Below the pieces are notes generated by a model that had not been told where the DNA came from, ran no database searches, and saw only the letters and a program-made list of their open reading frames with translations. Made by a program: the position numbers and the translations under genes. From positions 182,957-246,956 of the forward strand of contig JASBVF010000058.1 of the NCBI GenBank assembly GCA_030147525.1: a stretch of DNA of 64,000 nt, given 5' to 3'. Below are positions 1-8,070 of the stretch, in pieces. This stretch comes from Bacteroidota bacterium (GTDB lineage Bacteria > Bacteroidota > Bacteroidia > Chitinophagales > Saprospiraceae). Position 1 is the stretch's first letter; each line of letters begins with the position of its first letter.

Positions 1-594
1 TACAACTTCCGTAAAATTTTTCCATCCAAGTTTAGGATAGTACCGGATGCCGGCCAAAGGTGACAAGGTCATTAGGCTGGAAAGCCGGAATTCAAGCAGT
101 AAGCAGGCGCTCGCATGGAAAGCCAGACTTCGGTCCCTGTGTTCTGTAATCTGGCCTTCGAAAGACCCACTACCTCCGGCAGGAGCATCATATTTTTTCC
201 AGACGACATCAAAGCCGGGAGCAAGCTGAAGGAAAGGCCGGAACGGGGCAGGTTTGCCGTCTCCATTCGTTGCCGGCAGTAGAGCGAAGTTCATATTTCC
301 TTGGACACCAAGGGCGTAAACCTCAAAATAATGCGGGTAAGAACCCCAGGAACTGCGAACGTAGTGCAGGGCGGGCTGAAACCGCAGAGCTTCGTTATTC
401 AAGATAAAAGTATAGTCAACATTGGCCGTAGTGCCATAGCGCAGAAATTCCACATGCTGCTGTGCCACATAATTCTCCACTACTACCTGCCAGTCCGGCG
501 TCGAACTGAAGGTGGAAGCCACCGTAAAACCGAGTTGAGCACGGACCTGAATACAGATGAATATGAGAAGGCATGGGATCAGACATTTTTTCAT
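1..594 (-). CDS. Outer-membrane beta-barrel protein, 3' end cut by window edge
   Basis: An open frame of 198 codons runs from an ATG at 594 to the left edge with no stop, so the C-terminus lies outside the window. The N-terminus is a classic signal peptide (MKKCLIPCLLIFICIQVRAQ, cleavage after RAQ). The mature part has alternating polar/aromatic strands typical of small Bacteroidota outer-membrane barrels, such as repeated aromatic pairs (RYYPKLGW near the edge). No enzyme motif is visible. It is divergent from the zincin-like gene at 701, with a 106 bp shared promoter region. The family is inferred from composition and signal peptide only; it could be another periplasmic beta-rich protein. 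Confidence 0.75.
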   Translation of the reverse strand, partial: MKKCLIPCLLIFICIQVRAQLGFTVASTFSSTPDWQVVVENYVAQQHVEFLRYGTTANVDYTFILNNEALRFQPALHYVRSSWGSYPHYFEVYALGVQGNMNFALLPATNGDGKPAPFRPFLQLAPGFDVVWKKYDAPAGGSGSFEGQITEHRDRSLAFHASACLLLEFRLSSLMTLSPLAGIRYYPKLGWKNFTEVV

Positions 595-700
595 GAAAAC
601 GGATTTGACTATTTTGCAGCATTAACGTTTTTCAACAAAAGGTAGTGCCAGCGGTGTTTTTGTTAACGAAACACAGGCTTGTTACCGCCGTTTAATCAAC

Positions 701-1324
701 ATGACCACTGATCAACTTCATAAAGACCCGTCTTTCCAGCTTTTACTCATGCTCCAGCACGATGACCTGCTGCCATTTCTGCAAGATCAGCTGACCGGCA
801 AGTCAAAAACGATTCGTTACTACCTCATTTTCAATGTGTTAATACTGGCAAGCATGATCCTCATCGGTTATCAGGACATTCAGGCCGGAGTGATCGGGTG
901 GAGCGGTATTTTGAAAAGCTTTGGATTCGGCACCCTGCTAGTTTTTACCATCCTGATCGTGGCACATGAAGCAATTCATGGCATTGCCTACAAAATTGCT
1001 GGAGCTCCGAAGGTGTCATTTGGTGTGAGTTGGCGAAAGTTCTACTTTTACGCCGTCGCAGATAAATTTATTGTAAGCGATAAATCATTTCTAATCATTG
1101 CCTTAGCACCTTTCCTGGTAATTTCTGCCGGAGCTATTAGCGGCTTGTTTTTTGCAGATGTATCGGAAAAATGGATATTGCTGAGTATTCTTTTCATCCA
1201 TACGGGAGCCTGCGCAGGCGATTTTGCCATGCTGGCTTTTTATGAAAAACACCGCCATCTGGGCAAAATTTTAACCTTCGATGATGTGGATAAAAAGATT
1301 TCTTATTTTTATGTAAAAGATTAA
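701..1324 (+). CDS. Membrane zincin-like protein (DUF3267 type)
   Basis: A 207-residue integral membrane protein with about four hydrophobic segments. The second is followed by HEAIHG (an HExxH zinc-protease signature, residues about 88-92), next to a short segment matching the DUF3267 'putative zincin peptidase' layout. A late DFAMLAFYEKH segment follows the last membrane helix. HExxH is visible; proteolysis and substrate are inference. It may act as a site-2-like intramembrane protease, but no PDZ domain or second metal motif is evident. A weak hairpin after the stop suggests a single-gene transcript. Confidence 0.65.
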   Translation: MTTDQLHKDPSFQLLLMLQHDDLLPFLQDQLTGKSKTIRYYLIFNVLILASMILIGYQDIQAGVIGWSGILKSFGFGTLLVFTILIVAHEAIHGIAYKIAGAPKVSFGVSWRKFYFYAVADKFIVSDKSFLIIALAPFLVISAGAISGLFFADVSEKWILLSILFIHTGACAGDFAMLAFYEKHRHLGKILTFDDVDKKISYFYVKD

Positions 1325-1370
1325 AATGATGTTGACGTTCAATGACATGAATCATCAACATTAATTTTTC
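1325..1370 (+). terminator. Weak hairpin plus T-run after zincin gene
   Basis: AATGATGTTGA (1325-1335) pairs imperfectly (9 of 11) with TCATCAACATT (1352-1362), followed by AATTTTTC. It sits directly behind the stop at 1324, so an intrinsic terminator is plausible but weak. Confidence 0.4.
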
Positions 1371-1412
1371 AAAACCCATAAGCCGGGAAACCAATCTCCC
1401 CCTTTTTTGTAA

Positions 1413-4400
1413 ATGAAGATTTTTTCTAAAAATACCTGGGCAGCATGCCTGCTAAGTATGCTGGGAATGACATTGTCGTTTCATTCCTGCCACAAACCTG
1501 CCGAAACGCAGGTGGAGCAAATCCTGCTCCCCTTCGAAGGCGTGGACAATGCCCAGATCGAAGCCGTGCTGGAGGGGCTGACACTGGAAGAAAAAATCGG
1601 GCAACTCATCGTTTGGCAGCCTGACACCGGTGACTCGCTGCAGATACAGCAGCTTTACGCAAATGCCGCCAATGGCCAGATAGGCGGCGTACTGCTGGAA
1701 GGATTAACAATAGCAGACTACATGCACGCAGCCGACAGCCTGCGCAGATCGGTCAAACTACCGCTTTTTTTTGCCACCCGTGAAAAAGTTTCCCTGCACA
1801 ATCAGTTCTCAGGATTGCCCCGCTTCCCATTGCCAGCTACCCTGGCTGCTATAGATTCATCCGGCCTGCACCGGGTACTGGAGCAGCATTACGTCCGGCA
1901 ATGCAAAGCGCTTGGTATCAACTTTTCATTGAGCCCGACCCTGAAACAAGATGACCCCGGCACAGAAAGTTTTGATTTTCAAACATTTGAAAGCGATAAA
2001 AAAAGTATTGCCGAGCGATCCCACTGGGTGGCTCAAAGATTGCAACGAAACCGGATTTTCACAGCGGCTGATTGCTTTTCAGAATTTCTTTTTGTTGAAA
2101 ATGACACCATCCGGGACAGTCTGCTTCACCATTTTTTAATCCATACCAAGGTGGGCCTAACCGGCCTAAAGGTTGGAGATGACATTTTTAAAACTGACAC
2201 GCTGCGGTACGCTCCTGCCGGATTTGTGCATGACTTTCTTCGTGAGTATCTCGATTTCAATGGCCTGATGATCGTCACGTTAGCGCCCAACGAGTCGCCG
2301 GAGCAAAAACTACTTAAAGGTGCTGATATTTTTGTGACGCCGGATGCCGAAAGAAATTTTTTGGTCATGCGGAAACTGGTCGACAGCGGCAAAGTTTCAA
2401 TAACTGACATTGATCAGAAAGTAAGGCAGATCCTGAAGGCCAAAGCTTGGGTGCACGGCGGCAAATTACCCATCGAAATGACCGTCTTCCCGATGGATTC
2501 CACAAAACAACACCGGGTAAAGCTGGTATCCGTCGCTAAAAAAAGCCCGCCGGGCATATTGCGAAGGCAACTTCCCCGGCCTGATGACCTCTATTATCGC
2601 ATCGGAGAAATCGAGTGTTATTTCGAAGACCCGAACTGGGGTTTTTTCATCGGAAATCTATTTGAAAACTCTGTCGTGCTGGCCCGTGACGGACGGAAAG
2701 TATTGCCCTTTAAAAATATCTACGATACAGATTTTCAAGTGTTTGGATATGGGCGCCGGCCTTTCCGGCATTTTCAAAACTTTTTTCTGAAATACGCCGG
2801 TTTCAAGCACCACAGTCTTCAGATTCCTCCATCAGGAGAGCTGGCACCGGTCACGTTGGCGAATGCCGGTGAATCGACCGCCGCCGTCGTTTTGCTGGAC
2901 AGTATTGACCTGAAGGCAGGGTTTCACAAAAAATTTATCGAAAGCATCAACACGCTGGCCCGTACCTCCCAAGTCGTGCTGGTGAATTTCGGGAACCCGA
3001 AAAACCTGCAACATTTCACCGCCGACATCGCCTGCGTCCAGATTTTTGAGCGCAATGATCATACTGAAATTTACACTGCCCAGATGTTGTTTGGAGGAGT
3101 CAGCTCCGAGGGGCGGATGCCGGTTGCCGTGTCGGAAAGCCTCCCGTACGGTATCCGGGTGAGCCATGCGCCCGTGCGTCTGGGGTTTGCGACAGCAGAA
3201 AAAACCGGCATTCTGCAGGAACGACTGGTCAGTATCAACGCTATTGCCGAGTCAGCCATCGACAAGGGCGTATTTCCGGGTTGCCAGATCGTAGTTGCTA
3301 AAGACGGGAAGGTGATTTACTCTCAGGCGCTTGGATATCATACTTACGACAAAAAGAAGAAAACCCCCGTGCAGATCGATGACCTGTTCGATATCGCCTC
3401 CGTCACAAAAGTGGCCTCGACTACCCTGGCAGTGATGAGATTAACAGAGCAACAAAGAATCGACCTGAAGCGAACGCTCGGGGAATACCTGCCAGCCTCT
3501 GCCAGGACTGACGTCGGGGAAATCAAAATCAGGGACTTACTCCTTCACAACTCAGGCCTTCAGGCGCAAATGCCGCTGACCCATCTTTTTTCTTACAAAA
3601 ATGTGCCCTCCAGAGGCTGCAACACCTACTTCTGCCGCAAAAGGCAAGGACGCTACAGCGTGAAAGTAGCAGACGGCCTCTACCTGCGCCAGGATTTTCA
3701 GGATACTATCAGCCGGCGGGTTTACCGCCTACCGGTAAACCGTCAGCGTTTTCGCTACAGTGATGTAAATTATTTTCTACTTCAGAAACTGGTTGAAAAT
3801 ACGACACGGACAGACCTTGATCAATACGTTTTTGAAAATATTTACCGGCCGCTCGGCTTGCGGTTTATGACTTACAACCCGCTTGAAAAGTTTGAAAAGA
3901 AACAAATTATCCCGACTGAAAATGACCGCTACTGGCGAAAAACGCTCGTGCACGGCTACGTCCATGATCCGGCCGCAGCATTGCTGGGAGGCGTAGGCGG
4001 CAATGCCGGTGTTTTTTCCAATGCCGAAGATTTGACGGTGCTTTTCCAGATGTTGCTCAATGGCGGTGATTACGGCGGCACGCAGTTTTTCGAGCCCGGT
4101 AATGTCGGCGCTTACACGGAGGCTAAATATGGAAACCATCGGGGCCTCGGCTTCGACAAACCGGTCAACCGCCGCTACCCGACTTACTCGAAAGATGCCT
4201 CTCCCCAAAGCTACGGGCACACCGGATTTACCGGCACCTGCGTTTGGGTGGATCCCGAAGAAAACCTGGTTTACGTTTTCCTGTCGAACCGGGTGCACCC
4301 CAGCGGCCGCAACGGGAAAATTTTTACCGAAGCAACCAGAAGCCGCATCCACGAAGTGGTGTATGATGCGTTAGGGTCGTTTCGGCACGAACTGCCGGAG

Positions 4401-4430
4401 CTGACCGGTGAAATGATTGAGGAAGATTAG
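1413..4430 (+). CDS. GH3-like / class C beta-lactamase fusion, exported
   Basis: 1005 residues in two parts. Residues 1-26 are an export signal ending at Cys26 (possible lipoprotein). Residues about 45-345 resemble the N-terminal barrel of family 3 glycoside hydrolases (EEKIGQL opening), followed by a GH3-C-like or linker region to about 600. Residues about 620-990 are a serine beta-lactamase/transpeptidase-like domain with S663-V-T-K666, Y782-S-D-V-N786 and H936-T-G. Such fusions are common in Bacteroidota and are usually linked to peptidoglycan recycling. Here the GH3 barrel seems degenerate: the KHFPGHG motif is not found and the usual catalytic Asp region reads GLMIVT (284-289), so the serine hydrolase is probably the active half. 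Substrate unknown; likely periplasmic. Confidence 0.85.
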   Translation: MKIFSKNTWAACLLSMLGMTLSFHSCHKPAETQVEQILLPFEGVDNAQIEAVLEGLTLEEKIGQLIVWQPDTGDSLQIQQLYANAANGQIGGVLLEGLTIADYMHAADSLRRSVKLPLFFATREKVSLHNQFSGLPRFPLPATLAAIDSSGLHRVLEQHYVRQCKALGINFSLSPTLKQDDPGTESFDFQTFESDKKSIAERSHWVAQRLQRNRIFTAADCFSEFLFVENDTIRDSLLHHFLIHTKVGLTGLKVGDDIFKTDTLRYAPAGFVHDFLREYLDFNGLMIVTLAPNESPEQKLLKGADIFVTPDAERNFLVMRKLVDSGKVSITDIDQKVRQILKAKAWVHGGKLPIEMTVFPMDSTKQHRVKLVSVAKKSPPGILRRQLPRPDDLYYRIGEIECYFEDPNWGFFIGNLFENSVVLARDGRKVLPFKNIYDTDFQVFGYGRRPFRHFQNFFLKYAGFKHHSLQIPPSGELAPVTLANAGESTAAVVLLDSIDLKAGFHKKFIESINTLARTSQVVLVNFGNPKNLQHFTADIACVQIFERNDHTEIYTAQMLFGGVSSEGRMPVAVSESLPYGIRVSHAPVRLGFATAEKTGILQERLVSINAIAESAIDKGVFPGCQIVVAKDGKVIYSQALGYHTYDKKKKTPVQIDDLFDIASVTKVASTTLAVMRLTEQQRIDLKRTLGEYLPASARTDVGEIKIRDLLLHNSGLQAQMPLTHLFSYKNVPSRGCNTYFCRKRQGRYSVKVADGLYLRQDFQDTISRRVYRLPVNRQRFRYSDVNYFLLQKLVENTTRTDLDQYVFENIYRPLGLRFMTYNPLEKFEKKQIIPTENDRYWRKTLVHGYVHDPAAALLGGVGGNAGVFSNAEDLTVLFQMLLNGGDYGGTQFFEPGNVGAYTEAKYGNHRGLGFDKPVNRRYPTYSKDASPQSYGHTGFTGTCVWVDPEENLVYVFLSNRVHPSGRNGKIFTEATRSRIHEVVYDALGSFRHELPELTGEMIEED

Positions 4431-4452
4431 GAAGAGGTTAATGGGTTAAAAG

Positions 4453-4491
4453 TTGAAGGGGTTAAAATGCGTGCCATTTTAACCCCTTCAA
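4453..4491. repeat. Perfect 16-bp inverted repeat of GGTTAAAA-type units
   Basis: TTGAAGGGGTTAAAAT (4453-4468) is exactly mirrored at 4476-4491 around the loop GCGTGCC. Flanking sequence (4435-4452 and 4492-4521) continues the same words imperfectly. It lies between two convergent genes, so it may terminate both, but there is no clean T-run. Similar words recur at 50958-51023 and 15832-15863. Confidence 0.85.
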
Positions 4492-4519
4492 CATATAAAC
4501 TTTTAAACCTTTCACCCTT

Positions 4520-5569
4520 TCACTGATGATTCCAGTCGAATTGATCCATGTTCAGCAAACTTGCCTTCAGTAAATCAATACAATTCCGGATATCCTCTTT
4601 GTGCGCCATTTCAATGACCGAATGAATGTGACGGGTAGGAATTGAAATAGCTCCGGTGATGGCTCCGCTCTTTCCGGAACGCTGCATGCCGTAGGCATCG
4701 GTAGCGCCGCCGGTAAGTATTTCGGGCTGCCATTTTATGGTATGTTTTTTAGCTAAATCCTTAAGGTAATTCACCATCCGGTAGTCGCAGATGACGCCTC
4801 CGTCCATGATTTTAATGGCAGCGCCGTGGCCAAGTCGGCTGATCATTTCATGAGGCTGGGCGCCGGGTACATCGAAAGCGATAGTCGTGTCAACGGCAAT
4901 GCCAAAATCAGGATCAATGCGATGGGTAGCCGAGATGGCGCCCCGAATCCCTACCTCCTCCTGCACAGTGAAAACGCCGTAGACGTCGAAGGGCAATTCC
5001 TTGTCTTTCAGTTCCCTCAGTGCCTCGATGAGGATGAAAACCGATACCCGGTTATCGATGCTTTTGCTGTTCACGCAGTCGCCCATTTCAATCAATTCCC
5101 GCTCACGGGTGATGGGATCGCCGATAGAAATAATCTTTTCGACCTCCTCTTTTTTCATGCCGACGTCCACGAAATAGTCGTGAATTTGCGGGGCTTTGTT
5201 GCGCTCCTCGGGTTTCATGATGTGAATGGGTTTACTGCCCATGACGCCGACGACGTCCTTCCTGCCATGCACGATGACACGCTGTGCTGTCAGTGTTTTC
5301 GGGTCAAAACCGCCGAGGGTATGGATGCGCAGGAACCCATCGTCGTCGATGTGGGTAACGATGAAACTGATCTCGTCAAGGTGGGCGGCGACCATTACTT
5401 TTTTAGCGTTTTTGCCTTTTTTTACGGCGATAATGCTGCCCATGCTGTCTACGGAAACTTCATCCACCAGCGGCGTGACTTCCTGAAGAACAAATTGGCG
5501 GATGCGCTGCTCAAACCCCGGAGCACCGGGGATTTCACAGATTTTTTTGAGTAGTGAAACGTTGATCAT
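4520..5569 (-). CDS. M42 family metallo-aminopeptidase
   Basis: 349 residues, the usual length for M42 (glutamyl aminopeptidase / TET peptidase / 'endoglucanase M'). The expected co-catalytic metal ligands are visible: H63 and D65 in AAHLDE, D172 in SIDNR, the EE pair 204-205 in QEEVG, D227 in VDTT, and H316 in RHIHS. An early PGAPGFE motif is also typical. No signal peptide, so a cytosolic enzyme that trims short peptides, probably as a dodecamer (family knowledge). Its 3' end faces the GH3/lactamase gene across an inverted repeat. Exact substrate preference cannot be read from sequence. Confidence 0.93.
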   Translation of the reverse strand: MINVSLLKKICEIPGAPGFEQRIRQFVLQEVTPLVDEVSVDSMGSIIAVKKGKNAKKVMVAAHLDEISFIVTHIDDDGFLRIHTLGGFDPKTLTAQRVIVHGRKDVVGVMGSKPIHIMKPEERNKAPQIHDYFVDVGMKKEEVEKIISIGDPITRERELIEMGDCVNSKSIDNRVSVFILIEALRELKDKELPFDVYGVFTVQEEVGIRGAISATHRIDPDFGIAVDTTIAFDVPGAQPHEMISRLGHGAAIKIMDGGVICDYRMVNYLKDLAKKHTIKWQPEILTGGATDAYGMQRSGKSGAITGAISIPTRHIHSVIEMAHKEDIRNCIDLLKASLLNMDQFDWNHQ

Positions 5570-5737
5570 ATTGGCGCTTAATCGCAGCCGGCAGTTAATT
5601 CAAACGAGGGCTGCCTGCACTGCTCCTGATTATGATTTTTTTAAATCCGGTTCTTAAAATGCGGGCGAAGTTAGTTGAATGTTAAGTTTTTCCCATGATA
5701 ATTAGCTGATTTTGAACAAATTTGCCGGATGAAATGA

Positions 5738-5824
5738 GGAGTAGGCAAGTAAGCCGGTAGGCGAGTAGGCGAGTATGTCTGCGCCCCTACTTGCCTGCCG
5801 GCCTACTTGCCTACTTGCCTACTC
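5738..5824. repeat. Hairpin of GTAGGCAA octamer repeats
   Basis: The left arm (5738-5774) and right arm (5788-5824) are about 37 nt each, both built from imperfect tandem GTAGGCAA-type octamers; 30 of 37 positions are complementary. The right arm ends 5 nt before the ATG of the flippase gene, so the folded RNA would sit directly over its translation start. The same octamer hairpin occurs at 58562-58652. Confidence 0.9.
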
Positions 5825-5829
5825 AAACC

Positions 5830-7314
5830 ATGTCGTTACTTAAAAAGCTCGCAGGCGAAACCGCCATCTACGGACTCTCAAGCATCATCGGACGGGTACT
5901 AAACTACCTGCTCGTGCCGCTCTACACCCGCATTTTCACCGATGCGGAGTATGGCATCGTGTCCGAACTTTATGCTTTAACGGGCTTCCTCATGGTGCTG
6001 TTCATCTACCGGATGGAGACGGCATTTTTCCGCTACGGCACGGACCCTGAGCGCCGGGAAGAAACGTTTTCCACGGCACTCTGGTCGGTTGTGGGCAGTT
6101 CGCTGGTGTTGTCCACGCTCATTTTGGTTTTTTCAAAAAACATCACCGGCTGGCTCGACTATGCACCGGAAATGAGCAGCTACGTCACCATTTTCGGCCT
6201 CATCCTCGCTTTCGATACGCTGGCTGAAATCCCGCTCGCCCGGCTGCGGCTGGAAGGCAGGCCGGTGCGGTTCGCCATCGTCCGCCTCACCGGCATTGGG
6301 CTTAACATCGGTTTCAACCTGTTTTTCCTGCTGCTGTGCCCCTGGTTGCTGAAGCAGGGCGTAATGACGGATTTTATCGAAAAAATCTACCGGCCGGAGT
6401 TTGGCGTAGGGTATATTTTCCTGTCAAATCTCATCGCCAGTGCCGCCGTATTGCTGCTGCTTTTGCCTGACATACTGCGGGTGAAATGGGAGTTCAGCCC
6501 CCGCACCTGGCACACCATGTTTGTGTACGCCGCACCGCTCATCCTGGCCAGCCTTGCCGGTATCGTCAACGAAATGATCGACCGGGAACTGCTCAAACAC
6601 CTGCTGCCCGGCGACACCCAATCCAACCTCGCACAGATCGGCATCTACTCAGCCAGCTACAAACTCGCCATGCTCATGAGCCTGTTCACGCAGGCGTTCC
6701 GGTACGCTGCCGAGCCGTTTTTCTTCGCCAATGCCAAACACCAGGACGCCCGCAAGCTCTACGCCGACGTCACCAAATATTTCACCATCGCCGGGGCGCT
6801 GGCCTTCCTCGGCGTCATGCTCTACCTCGACATCGTCAAACATTTCATCGGGGAAGACTTCTGGGCCGGGCTGGGCGTGGTGCCCATCCTGCTCATGGCC
6901 AACCTCTTCCTCGGCCTCTACTACAACGTTTCCATCTGGTACAAACTCACCGACCAGACCATGCTCGGCGGCTGGATCGCCGTAGGCGGCGCCGTCATCA
7001 CCATCGCCCTCAACGTCTGGTGGATTCCCCGCATCGGCTACATGGGCAGCGCCTGGGCCACGCTGATCTGCTACGCCTCCATGACTGCTGCCTGCTGGTG
7101 GTGGGGCCGGAAATACTACCCGGTGGATTATGATTTTAAAAAAATCGGCGGCTACATCGCACTGGCGCTGGGGCTGTATTTTTTGAGTGAAATGTTTGTG
7201 AAATACGCAGGGCTGGGGCAGGCGGTCACGCTGGCTTTCAATACGATTTTGCTGGCGATATTTTTGCTGGTGGCATGGCGGTGGGAGCGGACTTCGCTCC
7301 GAATGCTGAGATAA
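5830..7314 (+). CDS. Polysaccharide/lipid flippase (Wzx/MATE-MurJ superfamily)
   Basis: 494 residues with about 12-14 hydrophobic helices throughout, no signal peptide and no soluble domain. The start (LLKKLAGETAIYGLSSIIGR) is characteristic of Bacteroidota 'oligosaccharide flippase / polysaccharide biosynthesis' proteins. It likely flips lipid-linked sugar repeat units across the inner membrane. The ATG at 5830 is chosen: an in-frame TTG at 5791 lies inside the repeat hairpin and would add low-complexity residues. No glycosyltransferases are adjacent, so the glycan served is unknown. Confidence 0.85.
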   Translation: MSLLKKLAGETAIYGLSSIIGRVLNYLLVPLYTRIFTDAEYGIVSELYALTGFLMVLFIYRMETAFFRYGTDPERREETFSTALWSVVGSSLVLSTLILVFSKNITGWLDYAPEMSSYVTIFGLILAFDTLAEIPLARLRLEGRPVRFAIVRLTGIGLNIGFNLFFLLLCPWLLKQGVMTDFIEKIYRPEFGVGYIFLSNLIASAAVLLLLLPDILRVKWEFSPRTWHTMFVYAAPLILASLAGIVNEMIDRELLKHLLPGDTQSNLAQIGIYSASYKLAMLMSLFTQAFRYAAEPFFFANAKHQDARKLYADVTKYFTIAGALAFLGVMLYLDIVKHFIGEDFWAGLGVVPILLMANLFLGLYYNVSIWYKLTDQTMLGGWIAVGGAVITIALNVWWIPRIGYMGSAWATLICYASMTAACWWWGRKYYPVDYDFKKIGGYIALALGLYFLSEMFVKYAGLGQAVTLAFNTILLAIFLLVAWRWERTSLRMLR

Positions 7315-7371
7315 TGAAACCCAACACTTCCCAGGCATACCGCTGTCTTTTACAAAAAAATAAATAGGTAT

Positions 7372-8022
7372 ATGAATACACGAATTACCTTGCTGTTGCT
7401 TTTTCTCGCAACTTTTTCTTTTGGTCAAAATAAAAACCCGGAATCGTTCCCCCGCCTGTTCCTGGAACTGAACGGTGGAAGCCTGATACCCGGACTTCGT
7501 AACTCGCCGGTTCCTTTTTTCATCTGTGACGAAGGTTGCGAAACAGTCCGCCAGTCGCCGGTTATGACGGTGAACTTTGGCCTGTTGGCTGGATATCGTT
7601 TCGCAAAAAGGCACCAGGTTCAAATTGGCATCAATGCGGGCGAATACCGTTTTGATAATGAACTGATCGATGGTTTTTTAGGGAATAATTTTTCCGAAGA
7701 GTCGTCTCATCGTTATCTCGGACTGTCGCTGCAACATCAATTCGATCTGATCCGGGGGCGGCGGGCTGCTGTTTTTATCAGAAACGGGTTGTCGAGGGAT
7801 GCCAACCAGAGCGATTATATTTTCAATTTGAAAAAAAGCAGTCTGAGTTACGAGGGCCAGGCGGGCGTTGCATTTCACGTGGCAGAAAAATGGGACGTGT
7901 CGCTGTCCGGGCAATTCCGGGCGGCAATTACCCGCATGTCGGAAGACTACCCCGGTGATTGGGACAAAGCCTATTTCCCTTATGCCTACGGAATGTTGGT
8001 AGGCGTGCGGCGGTGGATTTGA
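7372..8022 (+). CDS. Secreted/outer-membrane beta-barrel-like protein
   Basis: 216 residues with a clear signal peptide (MNTRITLLLLFLATFSFGQ). The mature protein has alternating beta pattern and aromatic strand ends (GLLAGYRFAKRHQ, ends GMLVGVRRWI) typical of small porin-fold proteins of the OMP_b-brl type. No catalytic motif. It follows the flippase by 57 nt and precedes the M1 peptidase by 48 nt, so co-transcription is possible. Function unknown. Confidence 0.7.
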   Translation: MNTRITLLLLFLATFSFGQNKNPESFPRLFLELNGGSLIPGLRNSPVPFFICDEGCETVRQSPVMTVNFGLLAGYRFAKRHQVQIGINAGEYRFDNELIDGFLGNNFSEESSHRYLGLSLQHQFDLIRGRRAAVFIRNGLSRDANQSDYIFNLKKSSLSYEGQAGVAFHVAEKWDVSLSGQFRAAITRMSEDYPGDWDKAYFPYAYGMLVGVRRWI

Positions 8023-8070
8023 ACAGGTTTTGACCATCTTTGCGTTTTTTGAAACGCAAATTGATACTGC

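Noticed and set aside
301..645. Plus-strand 114-codon frame near the left edge
   Set aside because: The minus strand has an uninterrupted frame with signal peptide from 594 to the edge; the plus frame is its shadow.
5791..5829. TTG start extending the flippase by 13 codons
   Set aside because: Lies in the octamer repeat arm; homologues start at the LLKKLAGE sequence.
6649..7623. A 324-codon minus frame across the flippase 3' end and the next gene
   Set aside because: It crosses two well-supported plus-strand genes and is low complexity (His/Gly/Glu-rich).
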